DNA of 44,003 nt from an uncultured Clostridia bacterium (GCA_947630155.1 CANRGM010000002.1:1-44003), one strand, 5' to 3'. Shown: positions 24,948 through 34,439, counted from the first letter of the stretch. Made by a program: numbers and translations. Notes: generated by a model from the sequence alone, not told the origin.

Positions 24948-26699
24948 ATGAAACATGAAATTGATGAAAAACCAAAAGGAGTAGTGAAAAAAATAGGCGG
25001 TGTTTTATTAAAACTGATAGTAATAGCCGTTCTTTTAATAGGTGCAGTTTTTATACTTAGAATCGCTCCAAATTATATAAGAAATGAAATAACTGATAAA
25101 ACTAATCTAGTAATAAATTTTTCAAATGTCACAGGTAAAACTAAGCAGGAAGTTCTAATTGAAGATGATGTTATATATCTATCTTTTGATGATATTAAAA
25201 ATTATTATGATGATAATATATATTATGATGAAGAATATAATCAGATAGTAACTTCAACTGAAACAAAATTGGCTGTTTTAGGAATTGATGAAAACGAGAT
25301 ATTAGTAAATGGTGAAATTACTAGAATTGATAATAGTGCAAAAGTTGAAAATGATATTTTTTATATTCCTATCTCAGAAATGGAAGATATATATAATATA
25401 AAGGTTACAAAAGTAGAAAATAAAGTTATTATAGAATCTTTAGATAAAAAGCTAACAACTGCAATAGCAGATAAAAATCTTCATATTAGATATAAAGCAA
25501 CCGTATTTTCAAAATCTATAGAAAAAATTAATGAAGGAGATAAATTAGTAATAGCAGAAGTTGAAGAAAATACATTACCTGAAGGTTGGGTAAAAGTTCG
25601 TTCACAAAATGGAAATATAGGATATGTTGAAGAAAAGAAGTTAAGAGATATAAAGGTTGAAAGAGAAGAAGAAAAATATGAAAATCGAATTGATGGAAAG
25701 GTTAGTTTAGTATGGGAATATTTTTCAAAATATGCGACAGCACCAGACAATACAGGAGAAAAATATGATGGAGTTAATGTTGTTTCACCTTCATTCTTTA
25801 ATTTAGATTTAAAAGATACAGAAATAGAAAATGTTACTAAAATGGATGTGGTTTCACAGGCTAAACTTGTTGAAAATGTTGGAGATGAAGGAGTTGATTA
25901 TATTAATTGGGCAAAACATAATGGTTATAAAGTATGGCCTAAAGTTACAAATGATACATTGTCATCAACAATAGACGAGTTTTCAGTTATAATAAATGAT
26001 TATGAATTACGTGAAAGTATTATAAATGATATTTTAAATTATGTAAAAAGATATGATTTAGATGGAATTAATTTAGATTTTGAATATATGTATAAAGATG
26101 ATAGTGAAGCATTTTCAAGATTTGTTATAGAATTAGCACCACAATTACGAGACATAGGAGCATGTTTATCTGTTGATGTTACAGCACCTAATGGATCAGA
26201 TAATTGGTCATTATGTTATAATAGACATATAATTGGTGAAGTGGCAGATTATATTGTGTTTATGGGATATGATCAATATGGAACAAGTGCTTTTGGAACA
26301 ACATCTGGATATAATTGGGTAGAAAATAGCATAAATAATTTTTTAAATGGTGAAGATGTGCCAGCTGAAAAAATAATTTTAGGCTTACCTTTCTACACAA
26401 GACTTTGGAAAACAAAAAATGATGAGGTTGTTGGAAAGTCACAGGTTGTTGGCATAAAAAATATGGAGGATTCAATACCTGATAATGCATCAAAAGACTG
26501 GTTAGAAGATTTAAAACAATATTTTATTCAATATGAAGAAAATGGATATGTATATAAAATGTGGGTTGAGGATGAAGAGTCATTTTCTTTAAAATTAGAT
26601 TTAGTAGAAAAATATAATTTAGCTGGAGCCGCATATTGGAGAAAGGGTTTTGAATCAGATAAAATTTGGGAAATTGTAAAGCAAAAATTTGAAATGTAA
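24948..26699 (+). CDS. GH18 glycosidase with copper-amine-oxidase-N-like and SH3 domains
   Basis: 583 residues. One N-terminal membrane segment (about 17-40), then a stalk domain resembling the copper-amine-oxidase N-terminal fold (about 55-165), a bacterial SH3 domain (about 175-235; GWVKVRSQNGNIGYV) and a GH18 barrel. The catalytic motif DGINLDFEY lies at 372-380 with E379 as the acid; the first Asp of DxxDxDxE is replaced by Asn (N375). This layout is typical of clostridial relatives of SleL/YaaH spore-cortex hydrolases and of YdhD. It should act on peptidoglycan outside the membrane. GGGAG precedes the ATG. Confidence 0.88.
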   Translation: MKHEIDEKPKGVVKKIGGVLLKLIVIAVLLIGAVFILRIAPNYIRNEITDKTNLVINFSNVTGKTKQEVLIEDDVIYLSFDDIKNYYDDNIYYDEEYNQIVTSTETKLAVLGIDENEILVNGEITRIDNSAKVENDIFYIPISEMEDIYNIKVTKVENKVIIESLDKKLTTAIADKNLHIRYKATVFSKSIEKINEGDKLVIAEVEENTLPEGWVKVRSQNGNIGYVEEKKLRDIKVEREEEKYENRIDGKVSLVWEYFSKYATAPDNTGEKYDGVNVVSPSFFNLDLKDTEIENVTKMDVVSQAKLVENVGDEGVDYINWAKHNGYKVWPKVTNDTLSSTIDEFSVIINDYELRESIINDILNYVKRYDLDGINLDFEYMYKDDSEAFSRFVIELAPQLRDIGACLSVDVTAPNGSDNWSLCYNRHIIGEVADYIVFMGYDQYGTSAFGTTSGYNWVENSINNFLNGEDVPAEKIILGLPFYTRLWKTKNDEVVGKSQVVGIKNMEDSIPDNASKDWLEDLKQYFIQYEENGYVYKMWVEDEESFSLKLDLVEKYNLAGAAYWRKGFESDKIWEIVKQKFEM

Positions 26700-26709
26700 T
26701 AAATAATAA

Positions 26710-26751
26710 ATCATCAGCATAATATATAAAAATATCTATTATGTTGGTGAT
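26710..26751 (+). promoter_or_regulatory. Hairpin covering the ribosome site of the next gene
   Basis: ATCATCAGCATAATA (26710-26724) pairs with 26737-26751 over 15 positions, two of them G-U. The 3' arm holds GGTGAT, the only ribosome site for the ATG at 26755. TTTT follows, so it may double as the GH18 terminator. Confidence 0.6.
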
Positions 26752-26754
26752 TTT

Positions 26755-27669
26755 ATGTCATATAAAAATAATGTAAAAGTAGGTTATGTTAGAACTGATA
26801 GTAGAATTTATGAAATGCCTAGAGAGAAGTGTAAAAAGCTTTCTAAATATATATTCTTTAAAATCAAAGTAGAATTAATAGATAATGGAATAATTTTTTT
26901 AATTCCAAAATATAAAAAAAATAATAATAAAATTATGAAAAAATTAATCAAACAATTAAATTATTATATCAAATTATATGAAATTGATTATTTAGTTTTT
27001 GAAAAAGACTTGAAATTTTTAGAGAAAAATTTTAACAGTACTAATATATTAAATGGAAAATTCTTGATGAAGGATTCGTTGGTAGAGATTTTAGAGTATA
27101 TATTTGCTATAAAAAAAGAAAATATGAATTTAGAAAATATTTATATTTTTGTAAATAAATATTCAAAAAACAACATATATTTAATACAAAAACTTATTTC
27201 TAAATTTAGAACTGTAAATATAATTACAGAAAATCTAAGATATTATAAAAGATTGGAAAATTCATTATATGAAGATGGAATTTTAATTACAGTTTCAAAT
27301 AATAAGCGAAAGAGTGCTAGAAATGCAAAATATATTATAAATATAGATTTTGAGAAAGATGTTTTTGAAAAATATAATATTAACATGAATTCTACTATTA
27401 TCAATCTTACAGATGAATCGATTTTCTTTAAGAAATCTTTCAATGGTGTTCAAGTAAACAATTTTGAAGTGGTTATGGATGAAAATAATCAAATATTTGT
27501 TGAAGAATTTTATGGAGATATTAATAAAAAAATTTTTATAGAAAGTCTTGTATATTCTGGCAGACAATACTATGAAAAAGCTGAGAAATTATATAAACAG
27601 TATGGTTGTTATATATGTTCACTAATAGGTATAAGAGGTGCATTACAGAAATGTGAATTTTTAGTGTAA
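26755..27669 (+). CDS. Hypothetical protein, Rossmann-like
   Basis: 304 residues, soluble and Lys/Asn-rich. The middle has alternating strands and helices: NLENIYIFVNKYSKNNIYLI, FRTVNIITENLRYYKRLEN, EDGILITVSNNKRKSARNA and KYIINIDFEK, which looks like a nucleotide-binding or Rossmann-like fold without a glycine-rich loop. Two cysteines sit near the C terminus (YGCYICSL). It lies between the GH18 gene and greA. I do not recognise a function. Confidence 0.6.
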   Translation: MSYKNNVKVGYVRTDSRIYEMPREKCKKLSKYIFFKIKVELIDNGIIFLIPKYKKNNNKIMKKLIKQLNYYIKLYEIDYLVFEKDLKFLEKNFNSTNILNGKFLMKDSLVEILEYIFAIKKENMNLENIYIFVNKYSKNNIYLIQKLISKFRTVNIITENLRYYKRLENSLYEDGILITVSNNKRKSARNAKYIINIDFEKDVFEKYNINMNSTIINLTDESIFFKKSFNGVQVNNFEVVMDENNQIFVEEFYGDINKKIFIESLVYSGRQYYEKAEKLYKQYGCYICSLIGIRGALQKCEFLV

Positions 27670-27673
27670 AGTA

Positions 27674-27702
27674 TTGACAAAAAGTCAAAACTGATTTAAG
27701 AT
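27674..27702 (+). promoter_or_regulatory. greA promoter
   Basis: TTGACA, 17 bases, TAAGAT (27697-27702). Confidence 0.75.
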
Positions 27703-27747
27703 ATGTAAGACACTTAAACAAGAAAATTACATAAAGGAGGAAAAAAT

Positions 27748-28224
27748 ATGGAGGAAAAAGAAGTAATATTAACACAAGAAGGATTTGAAAATCTAGAAAA
27801 AGAATTAGAATATTTAAAAACAGAAAAAAGGGCTGAAATAGCCGAAAGAATAAAAGTAGCTTTAGGATTTGGAGATTTATCTGAAAATTCAGAGTATGAT
27901 GAAGCTAAAAGTGCACAAGCTGCTAATGAAGATAAAATAGCAGAATTAGAAAATAAGATTAGATATGCTAAAATTATAAATGGATCTGAAATAGATACAA
28001 AAACTGTGCAAGTTGGAAATACTGTTAAGTTATGGGATGAAGAATTTGAGGAAGAAGTAGTATATACTATAGTTGGATCAACAGAAGCAGATTTATTACA
28101 AAATAGAATTTCAAATGAATCTCCTATAGGAAGTGCTTTACTTGGTGCTAAGAAAAATCAAATAGTAGAGGTTCAAGCACCTGTTGGAGTTACTAAGTAT
28201 AAAATATTATCAATTACAAAATAA
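27748..28224 (+). CDS. greA: Transcription elongation factor GreA
   Basis: 158 residues, normal length. The N-terminal coiled coil (about 8-80) carries ENLEKELEYLKTEKRAEIAERIK, and GDLSENSEYDEAKSAQ is the acidic tip that enters the polymerase secondary channel. The C-terminal FKBP-like domain has NTVKLWDEE, NRISNESPIGSALLGAKKNQ and EVQAPVG. It rescues backtracked RNA polymerase. AAAGGAGG precedes the ATG; its own promoter and terminator make it a single-gene unit. Confidence 0.96.
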   Translation: MEEKEVILTQEGFENLEKELEYLKTEKRAEIAERIKVALGFGDLSENSEYDEAKSAQAANEDKIAELENKIRYAKIINGSEIDTKTVQVGNTVKLWDEEFEEEVVYTIVGSTEADLLQNRISNESPIGSALLGAKKNQIVEVQAPVGVTKYKILSITK

Positions 28225-28227
28225 TGA

Positions 28228-28254
28228 GAAACGAAAATTTTCGTTTCTTTTTTT
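28228..28254 (+). terminator. greA terminator
   Basis: GAAACGAAAA/TTTTCGTTTC palindrome followed by seven T, four bases after the stop. Confidence 0.9.
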
Positions 28255-28268
28255 GTAATATAAGATTA

Positions 28269-28297
28269 TTGACTTTTACAATGTTCTATGTGATAAT
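28269..28297 (+). promoter_or_regulatory. Promoter of the lemA operon
   Basis: TTGACT, 17 bases, GATAAT with TGT just before it (extended -10). Nearly the same arrangement precedes the DUF3592-like gene at 31899. Confidence 0.65.
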
Positions 28298-28336
28298 TAA
28301 AATATGTTAATTTATAAAAATAAAGGAGGAAATATT

Positions 28337-28888
28337 ATGTGGATTGTTTATGTATTAATAGCAATTGTAGTAATAATTTTATTGTATGTTTTGGCAACAT
28401 ATAATGGTTTGGTAAAACTAAGAAATCGTGTAAATGAAGCTTTTTCAACAATGGATGTATATTTGAAAAAAAGATGGGATTTGATTCCTAATATTGTTGA
28501 AACAGTAAAAGGATATGCAAAACATGAAAAAGAAACATTAGAGGAGGTAATAGGCCTTAGAAATACTCCTTATGAAAAAATGAGTAATGAGGATAAAGTA
28601 GAATTAAATAATAAGTTATCACAAGGAATAAATAAATTAATTGCAATTTCAGAAGCCTATCCAGATTTAAAAGCAAATCAAAATTTTATAGACCTATCAA
28701 ATCAATTATCTAAGGTTGAAGAGGATATTGCTAACTCTAGAAAATTTTATAATGCAACAGTAAGAACTTTAAATGACAAAATACAAATTTTCCCAAATAA
28801 TATAATTTCAGGAATTATGGGATTTAAAGTTCAAACAATGTTTGAAGCTGATGAAAGTGAAAGAGAAAATGTTAATGTTAAATTTTAA
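28337..28888 (+). CDS. lemA: LemA family protein
   Basis: 183 residues from the ATG at 28337, which has AAAGGAGG eight bases upstream; a longer frame starting at 28304 would begin before this site and is rejected. One N-terminal membrane helix (about 3-22) is followed by the LemA helical bundle: NGLVKLRNRVNEAFSTMDVYLKKRWDLIPNIVETVKGYAKHE, and ARKFYNATVRTLND-like sequence near 135-150. LemA proteins expose a small N terminus outside and a helical domain inside; their role is unclear. The DUF2207 gene follows 16 bases later, the usual partner. Confidence 0.92.
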   Translation: MWIVYVLIAIVVIILLYVLATYNGLVKLRNRVNEAFSTMDVYLKKRWDLIPNIVETVKGYAKHEKETLEEVIGLRNTPYEKMSNEDKVELNNKLSQGINKLIAISEAYPDLKANQNFIDLSNQLSKVEEDIANSRKFYNATVRTLNDKIQIFPNNIISGIMGFKVQTMFEADESERENVNVKF

Positions 28889-28904
28889 TCATTGGGAGGA
28901 ATAC

Positions 28905-30917
28905 ATGAAACAAACAATAAGTAAAGTACTATTGTCTTTTATAATTATTCTATCAGTTTTTTGTATAAGTTGGACCAGTGTAGAAGCTACTAATAATATT
29001 AGTAGCTTAGATTATTATTTGAAAGATTCGGAATATAATAACATTAGCGAAACATCTGATACAACTCCAAGTCAAAACAGCCTATATAAAACAAATGATT
29101 ATGTGATAGATAGTTATGATATTGATATAAAAGTAAATGAAAATAATACTTATGATATAACAGAAACTATAGATGCCTATTTTAATGCAAGCAATAAACA
29201 TGGAATCTTTAGAAAAATTCCATTAAGAAATACTATTACAAGACTAGATGGTACAACAACGGAAAATAAGGCTAAAATTACTAATATAAGTGTTAATGAT
29301 AGTTATTCAATTTCAAGAGAAAATGATAATTATGTTATAAAAATAGGTTCAGCAGAAAAAACAATAAAAGGTAAGAAAAGATATATAATTAAATACAATT
29401 ATAATATTGGAAAAGATCCCTTAAAAGATATTGATGAATTGTATTACAATATTATAGGCGATAAATGGGATACTGTAATTGGTAATATAACTTTTAAAAT
29501 AACTATGCCAAAGGAATTTGATAGTGATAAATTAGGATTTTCATCAGGATATAGAGGTTCTATAGAGAATTCTGAAATTAATTACAATGTAGACGGAAAT
29601 ACTATTTCAGGTAGCTATAATGGAATTTTGTCACCATATCAAGCTTTAACTATAAGATTGGAATTACCAGAAGGGTATTTTGTTGGAGCAGGTTTTTTAA
29701 CAATGTCTGATTATATTATTTTTGCGATACCTGTAATATTTGTGTTTATATCACTGATTTTGTGGTATAAATATGGGAAAGAAGATGAAACTGTTGAAAC
29801 TGTAGAATTTTATCCGCCTAATGGATTAAATAGTTTAGAGGTGGGTTATATATATAAAGGTGAAGTTACCAATAAAGATGTAATATCATTATTGATTGAT
29901 TTAGCCAATAAAGGGTACATAAAGATTGAGGAATATAAAGAAGATGAGGGAAGTAAAGTATTAAGTAGCAAAAATAAAGGCTTTAAAGTTATTAAATTAA
30001 AAGAATATGATGGTAATAATGAAATAGAAAAAAAATTTATTAATGGTTTATTCAAAAAATTTGCTGGTGTAGGTGAAGAAGTAACAAGTGATGCTTTGAA
30101 TTATAAATTTTATAGTACAATTGATGAAATAAAATCAAAATTTAAAAATAAAAAAGAAGATAAAATATTTAGCTATAACACTAAACAAAAAATAATTATA
30201 AATATTATGATAATTATAACGATATTATTAATTACAATAAAACCATTAATAGAATATTCATTTCCAGAAATGATAATTCCAGCATTAGTGTTTCCAGGTA
30301 TTGCACTTTTAACTATAAATGAACTCGTGTTTAATAACAAAAATTCTTATGAAAAGGTATTTGGAATTATATGGGCATTTATGTTTGGAGGAATACCATG
30401 GAGTATTATGGTACTACCGGCTCTTTTATCTGAACCTTTTTATCTTGTAGGCTATTTAATAGGTATTGCATGTATTATTATGATGATGAGATGTAAAAAA
30501 TATCTGAATAAAAGAACACCATATGGTAATGAGTTATATGGAAAAATAAAAGGTTTTAAAACATTTTTAGAGACAGTGGAAAAGGAAAGACTAGAACTTA
30601 TGGTAGAAAAAGATCCAACATATTTTTATAATATTCTTCCATATACATATGTTCTAGGTATTTCTGATAAATGGATAAGTAAGTTTGAAACAATAGCATT
30701 ACAGCCACCTAGTTGGTATGATAGTACTAATGCTTTTGATGTTATTACCTTTGCTACATTTGTTACAGGAACAATGAGTACAGCTAACAGGGTAATGACA
30801 TCTACGCCACGTAGCAGTTATGGTGGAGGATATTCAGGAGGATTTTCAGGAGGTGGTTCTTCTGGAGGAGGATTCTCAGGAGGCGGCTCTGGCGGAGGCG
30901 GAGGCGGTTCTTGGTAG
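28905..30917 (+). CDS. DUF2207 membrane protein with glycine-rich tail
   Basis: About 670 residues from the ATG at 28905, which has GGGAGG eight bases upstream. A signal peptide (about 1-27) is followed by an extracellular DUF2207 beta domain (YDIDIKVNENNTYDITETIDAYFN, HGIFRKIPLR), a membrane segment (about 268-290), a cytoplasmic stretch with ISLLIDLANKGYIKIEEYKE, two further membrane segments, and a C terminus made almost only of Gly and Ser ending in W. The LemA/DUF2207 pair is common in bacteria but its function is unknown. It forms an operon with lemA. Confidence 0.9.
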   Translation: MKQTISKVLLSFIIILSVFCISWTSVEATNNISSLDYYLKDSEYNNISETSDTTPSQNSLYKTNDYVIDSYDIDIKVNENNTYDITETIDAYFNASNKHGIFRKIPLRNTITRLDGTTTENKAKITNISVNDSYSISRENDNYVIKIGSAEKTIKGKKRYIIKYNYNIGKDPLKDIDELYYNIIGDKWDTVIGNITFKITMPKEFDSDKLGFSSGYRGSIENSEINYNVDGNTISGSYNGILSPYQALTIRLELPEGYFVGAGFLTMSDYIIFAIPVIFVFISLILWYKYGKEDETVETVEFYPPNGLNSLEVGYIYKGEVTNKDVISLLIDLANKGYIKIEEYKEDEGSKVLSSKNKGFKVIKLKEYDGNNEIEKKFINGLFKKFAGVGEEVTSDALNYKFYSTIDEIKSKFKNKKEDKIFSYNTKQKIIINIMIIITILLITIKPLIEYSFPEMIIPALVFPGIALLTINELVFNNKNSYEKVFGIIWAFMFGGIPWSIMVLPALLSEPFYLVGYLIGIACIIMMMRCKKYLNKRTPYGNELYGKIKGFKTFLETVEKERLELMVEKDPTYFYNILPYTYVLGISDKWISKFETIALQPPSWYDSTNAFDVITFATFVTGTMSTANRVMTSTPRSSYGGGYSGGFSGGGSSGGGFSGGGSGGGGGGSW

Positions 30918-30980
30918 AATTAAACTTCGTAAAGATGAACTTTTCATGAATTTAAGCCAAAGAATTTATTTTTTTAAATC

Positions 30981-31022
30981 AATAATTCGAAGAAATAAAA
31001 GTTTATTTCTTCGAATTATTTT
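30981..31022. terminator. Bidirectional terminator between DUF2207 gene and deoD
   Basis: AATAATTCGAAGAAATAAA (30981-30999) pairs perfectly with 31002-31020, flanked by A and T runs, between convergent genes. Confidence 0.85.
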
Positions 31023-31035
31023 GATTATAAAAAAA

Positions 31036-31755
31036 TCAGATTTTTAAAGATGTTTCTAAAGCAAGAAGAATCATATCATTTAGAGACTTTTCTCTATCTT
31101 CAGAAGAAATTTGTTGCTTTTTGTAGTGAGAGTCAACTACTGTTAGTAGGCAAGCTGCCTTTTTATTTAAGTATTTTGCTGTGTAGAATAAAGCAAAAGA
31201 TTCCATTTCAGCAGCTTTTAAATTAAAATCTTTAGGTAATCTGTCAAGTAAAATATTTAAATTTTCAACATAATAATCAAAACATTCTCCACAAAGTACA
31301 TTTGCAGGAATGCAATTTATATTTTTTTCATTTGAAGTTTCTTTTATAAGTGAATTTAAATGTTCATCAGCTTCAATTAAATGACAATCTGCATTATTTA
31401 ATGCTTTAGAAAAATTGCCTTCAGTGTAACTTTTTTCAACTAAAATAGTATCAAAAATATTTAATGATTCATCATATGCTCCACAAGAACCTATACGAAT
31501 TATAGTATCTACATCATAGAATTTATATAATTCATAACAATAAATTCCCATACTAGGCATTCCCATACCAGATGAGAAAATTGTTATTTCCTTTCCTTTA
31601 TATGTTCCGGTATAAGCTAACATATTTCTAACTGAATTGACTAATCTAGGATTGTCTAAAAAATTTTCTGCAATATATTTTGCACGTAATGGATCTCCAG
31701 GACATAAAACTATTTTTGCAATATCATCCTTTTGAGAACTAATATGTGGTGTCAT
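31036..31755 (-). CDS. deoD: Purine-nucleoside phosphorylase, DeoD type
   Basis: 239 residues, full length for the hexameric, trimer-of-dimers class. Visible motifs: HISSQKDDIAKIVLCPGDPLRAKYIAE (phosphate site), NMLAYTGTYKGKEITIFSSGMGMPSMGIY, IIRIGSCGAY, and AAEMESFALFYTAKYL with the conserved EME of the ribose site. It converts purine nucleosides and phosphate to base and ribose 1-phosphate. GGGAGG lies upstream of the ATG on the minus strand. No operon partner. Confidence 0.94.
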   Translation of the reverse strand: MTPHISSQKDDIAKIVLCPGDPLRAKYIAENFLDNPRLVNSVRNMLAYTGTYKGKEITIFSSGMGMPSMGIYCYELYKFYDVDTIIRIGSCGAYDESLNIFDTILVEKSYTEGNFSKALNNADCHLIEADEHLNSLIKETSNEKNINCIPANVLCGECFDYYVENLNILLDRLPKDFNLKAAEMESFALFYTAKYLNKKAACLLTVVDSHYKKQQISSEDREKSLNDMILLALETSLKI

Positions 31756-31898
31756 AATAAATTCCTCCCTTACATTTTTAGAATTACTATAGTATATCTT
31801 AAATTTGATATTTTACTATAATATAAAATTAATTTATAAATAGTTGAGTTATTTTAAGTATATACTACTTACTGGTTTTGGTCAATGAGAAAATTTTA

Positions 31899-31927
31899 TT
31901 GACTTTACTGACACAATATGTGATAAT
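31899..31927 (+). promoter_or_regulatory. Promoter of the DUF3592-like gene
   Basis: TTGACT, 17 bases, GATAAT, preceded by TGT. It closely resembles the lemA promoter: both read ATGTGATAATTAA at the -10 end. Confidence 0.65.
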
Positions 31928-31996
31928 TAATTCATAGAAAAACTGTTAATAATGATTTAAGTTTATTATATAATATTTAAGTAAAGGAGCAAAAAA

Positions 31997-32635
31997 ATGG
32001 CTATATTTTGTATTTTAGTTGGATTTATTATTTTAGGAATATCATTATATATTATAATAAAAACTAAACAATTAAATAAAAAAGGAGTTAAAATTATAGC
32101 GACTGTTGTAAATTGCGAAAAAATAGAAAAAAAACTTAATGATAAAACAGTAGAACTTGGATACAATACTACTTTTAGTTTAGAATATAAAGGAGATATT
32201 TATGAAGAAACTCTAAAAACATCTAAATCATATGAAGTAGGAAGTAATCATAAAGGAACATATATTCATAATGGAAAACAAGGAAATTTGTATTTAGAGA
32301 AAGAAGGAATTTTTAATGGGAGCATACAAAGCGGGCTCCTTGTGCTTTATTTATCAGGAATTCCTTTCTTATTAGCACTAATTTTTGCAGCTCCTGTTAA
32401 TCAAGAAATATCATTTGCTATTTTATTCATATATATTTTGGCATTTGTAATAGGCATTAGTCTAGCACCTAATACTTTTTCAAGGTTTAAATATGATGAT
32501 CCTCAAAGTGCCAAAGGAGTTAGTTTAAAGGAATTTTTTAAGATAATAGAAAAACCTAACAAAGATGATGAAAATATAGATAAGAACGAATTAGATAGTG
32601 ATCCTATTAAAAATAATAATAAGGATGAACAATAA
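31997..32635 (+). CDS. DUF3592-like membrane protein
   Basis: 212 residues. An N-terminal membrane helix (about 2-22) is followed by a small beta domain (about 30-100; GVKIIATVVNCEKIEK, FSLEYKGDIYEETLKT), two further membrane helices (about 115-160) and a charged Asn/Asp/Lys tail. This is the DUF3592 arrangement; the function of the family is unknown. AAAGGAGC precedes the ATG. Confidence 0.7.
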   Translation: MAIFCILVGFIILGISLYIIIKTKQLNKKGVKIIATVVNCEKIEKKLNDKTVELGYNTTFSLEYKGDIYEETLKTSKSYEVGSNHKGTYIHNGKQGNLYLEKEGIFNGSIQSGLLVLYLSGIPFLLALIFAAPVNQEISFAILFIYILAFVIGISLAPNTFSRFKYDDPQSAKGVSLKEFFKIIEKPNKDDENIDKNELDSDPIKNNNKDEQ

Positions 32636-32664
32636 CATTTTATTTATAAATTTAACTAAAACTA

Positions 32665-32693
32665 TTGAAAAATAAAAAAATACATGCTAGAAT
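32665..32693 (+). promoter_or_regulatory. pyrG promoter
   Basis: TTGAAA (32665-32670), 17 bases, TAGAAT (32688-32693). The start site should fall near 32699-32701, right at the attenuator hairpin. Confidence 0.7.
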
Positions 32694-32700
32694 AATTTTA

Positions 32701-32749
32701 GATTTAAAAAAAACCGCGTTTTTTGTGGAAATTTTTTAAATCTTTTTTT
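32701..32749 (+). terminator. pyrG leader attenuator
   Basis: GATTTAAAAAA (32701-32711) pairs with TTTTTTAAATC (32732-32742), with an inner CCGC/GTGG stem, then seven T. It lies about 60 bases before the pyrG start and begins at the predicted first base of the transcript. Bacillus pyrG is controlled by a leader terminator that responds to CTP; here the poly-G-binding C-tract of that model is not evident. Confidence 0.75.
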
Positions 32750-32812
32750 ATTTTCAAAATATCATAAAAGTGGACAAATTTAAAATGCGGTAAAAGAGAG
32801 AGAGGTAAATAT

Positions 32813-34417
32813 ATGAAAACAAAGTACATTTTTGTTACAGGTGGAGTAGTATCAGGACTAGGGAAAGGAATAACTGCAGCTTCTTTAGGAAGATTATTAA
32901 AAAACAGAGGGTATAAGGTAACTGCACAAAAATTTGATCCATATATAAATGTGGACCCAGGAACAATGAATCCATGTGAGCATGGAGAAGTATTTGTTAC
33001 AGATGATGGAGCAGAAACAGACTTGGATTTAGGTCATTATGAAAGATTTATAGATGAGAGTTTATCAAAAAATTGTAGTATTACAACTGGAAGAATTTAC
33101 TCAGAAGTAATTGAAAAAGAAAGAAAAGGAGATTACTTAGGAAAAACAGTACAAGTAATACCACATATTACAAATCAAATTAAAGAAAAAGTTTACAAAT
33201 TTGACAACACTGATATAGATATTGTAATTACTGAAATTGGAGGAACTGTTGGTGATATAGAAAGTTTACCTTTTTTAGAGGCAATAAGACAAGTAGGAAT
33301 AGAACAAAATGATGAAGATGTAATATATATTCATGTAACTTTGCTACCATATATATCAGGCTCAAATGAGTTAAAATCAAAGCCTTCACAACACTCAGTA
33401 AAAGAATTACAAAGTCTAGGAATTAAACCAGATATTCTAGTTTGTCGTTCAGAGTTAGATATACCAGAAGGAATGAGAGATAAAATGGCTTTATTTTGCA
33501 ATGTTAAGAAAAAGAATATTATTCAAAATAAAACAGTTTCGAATTTATATGAAGCCCCATTAATGCTGGAAAATGAAGGATTAGCAAATGTGGTTTGTGA
33601 AAAACTACAATTGGAAAATAAAGAACCACAAAATGAAAATTGGGAAAAAATGATAGATGTAATAAAAAATCTAGAAGACAAAAATGTAAATGTTGCAATT
33701 GTAGGAAAATATGTTCAATTAGAGGATTCATACTTATCAGTTATAGAAAGTTTAAAACATGGAGGGTTTGCTAACAATACAAAAGTAAATATAGATTTAG
33801 TAGATTGTGAAAAAATAAATAGTACAAATGTTAAGGAAATACTAGGAAAATATAATGGAATATTGGTACCTGGAGGCTTTGGAAATAGAGGAATTGAAGG
33901 CAAAATAGAAACTATAAAATATGCAAGAGAAAATAATATACCATTTCTAGGAATTTGTCTTGGAATGCAAATGTCAGTTATTGAATTTGCAAGAAATGTT
34001 GCTAAAATTGAAGATGCAAATTCAGCAGAACTTGATGAAAATTGTAAAAATCCAGTTATACATATTATGGAAAATCAGAAAGATGTAAGTAAAAAAGGTG
34101 GAACAATGCGTTTAGGAGCATATCCTTGCAAAATAAAACCAGACACACTAGCATATAAAGTATATGGAAAGGATGTAATTTCAGAAAGACATAGACATAG
34201 ATATGAATATAACAATGATTACAAAGATATATTAGAAAAGAATGGATTAATTTGCTCTGGAACTTCACCTGATGGAAATTTGGTTGAAATTGTTGAAATT
34301 CCATCAAATAAATTCTTTATAGCAGGACAATTTCATCCTGAATTTAAATCAAGACCAGATAAGCCAGCACCTTTATTTGTAGAATTTGTAAAAGCCATAA
34401 TAAATGTTGCCAATTAA
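32813..34417 (+). CDS. pyrG: CTP synthase
   Basis: 534 residues, full length. Synthetase domain: FVTGGVVSGLGKGITAASLGRLL (P-loop), KFDPYINVDPGTMNPCEHGEVFVTDDGAETDLDLGHYERF, ITEIGGTVGDIES. Glutaminase domain: GGFGNRG and FLGICLGMQ with the nucleophile C382, then GQFHPEF. It makes CTP from UTP, ATP and glutamine. GAGAGAGG precedes the ATG. It is controlled, most likely, by the attenuator at 32701-32749. Confidence 0.98.
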   Translation: MKTKYIFVTGGVVSGLGKGITAASLGRLLKNRGYKVTAQKFDPYINVDPGTMNPCEHGEVFVTDDGAETDLDLGHYERFIDESLSKNCSITTGRIYSEVIEKERKGDYLGKTVQVIPHITNQIKEKVYKFDNTDIDIVITEIGGTVGDIESLPFLEAIRQVGIEQNDEDVIYIHVTLLPYISGSNELKSKPSQHSVKELQSLGIKPDILVCRSELDIPEGMRDKMALFCNVKKKNIIQNKTVSNLYEAPLMLENEGLANVVCEKLQLENKEPQNENWEKMIDVIKNLEDKNVNVAIVGKYVQLEDSYLSVIESLKHGGFANNTKVNIDLVDCEKINSTNVKEILGKYNGILVPGGFGNRGIEGKIETIKYARENNIPFLGICLGMQMSVIEFARNVAKIEDANSAELDENCKNPVIHIMENQKDVSKKGGTMRLGAYPCKIKPDTLAYKVYGKDVISERHRHRYEYNNDYKDILEKNGLICSGTSPDGNLVEIVEIPSNKFFIAGQFHPEFKSRPDKPAPLFVEFVKAIINVAN

Positions 34418-34439
34418 TCTTGTAAAAGGTTGTAATTAC

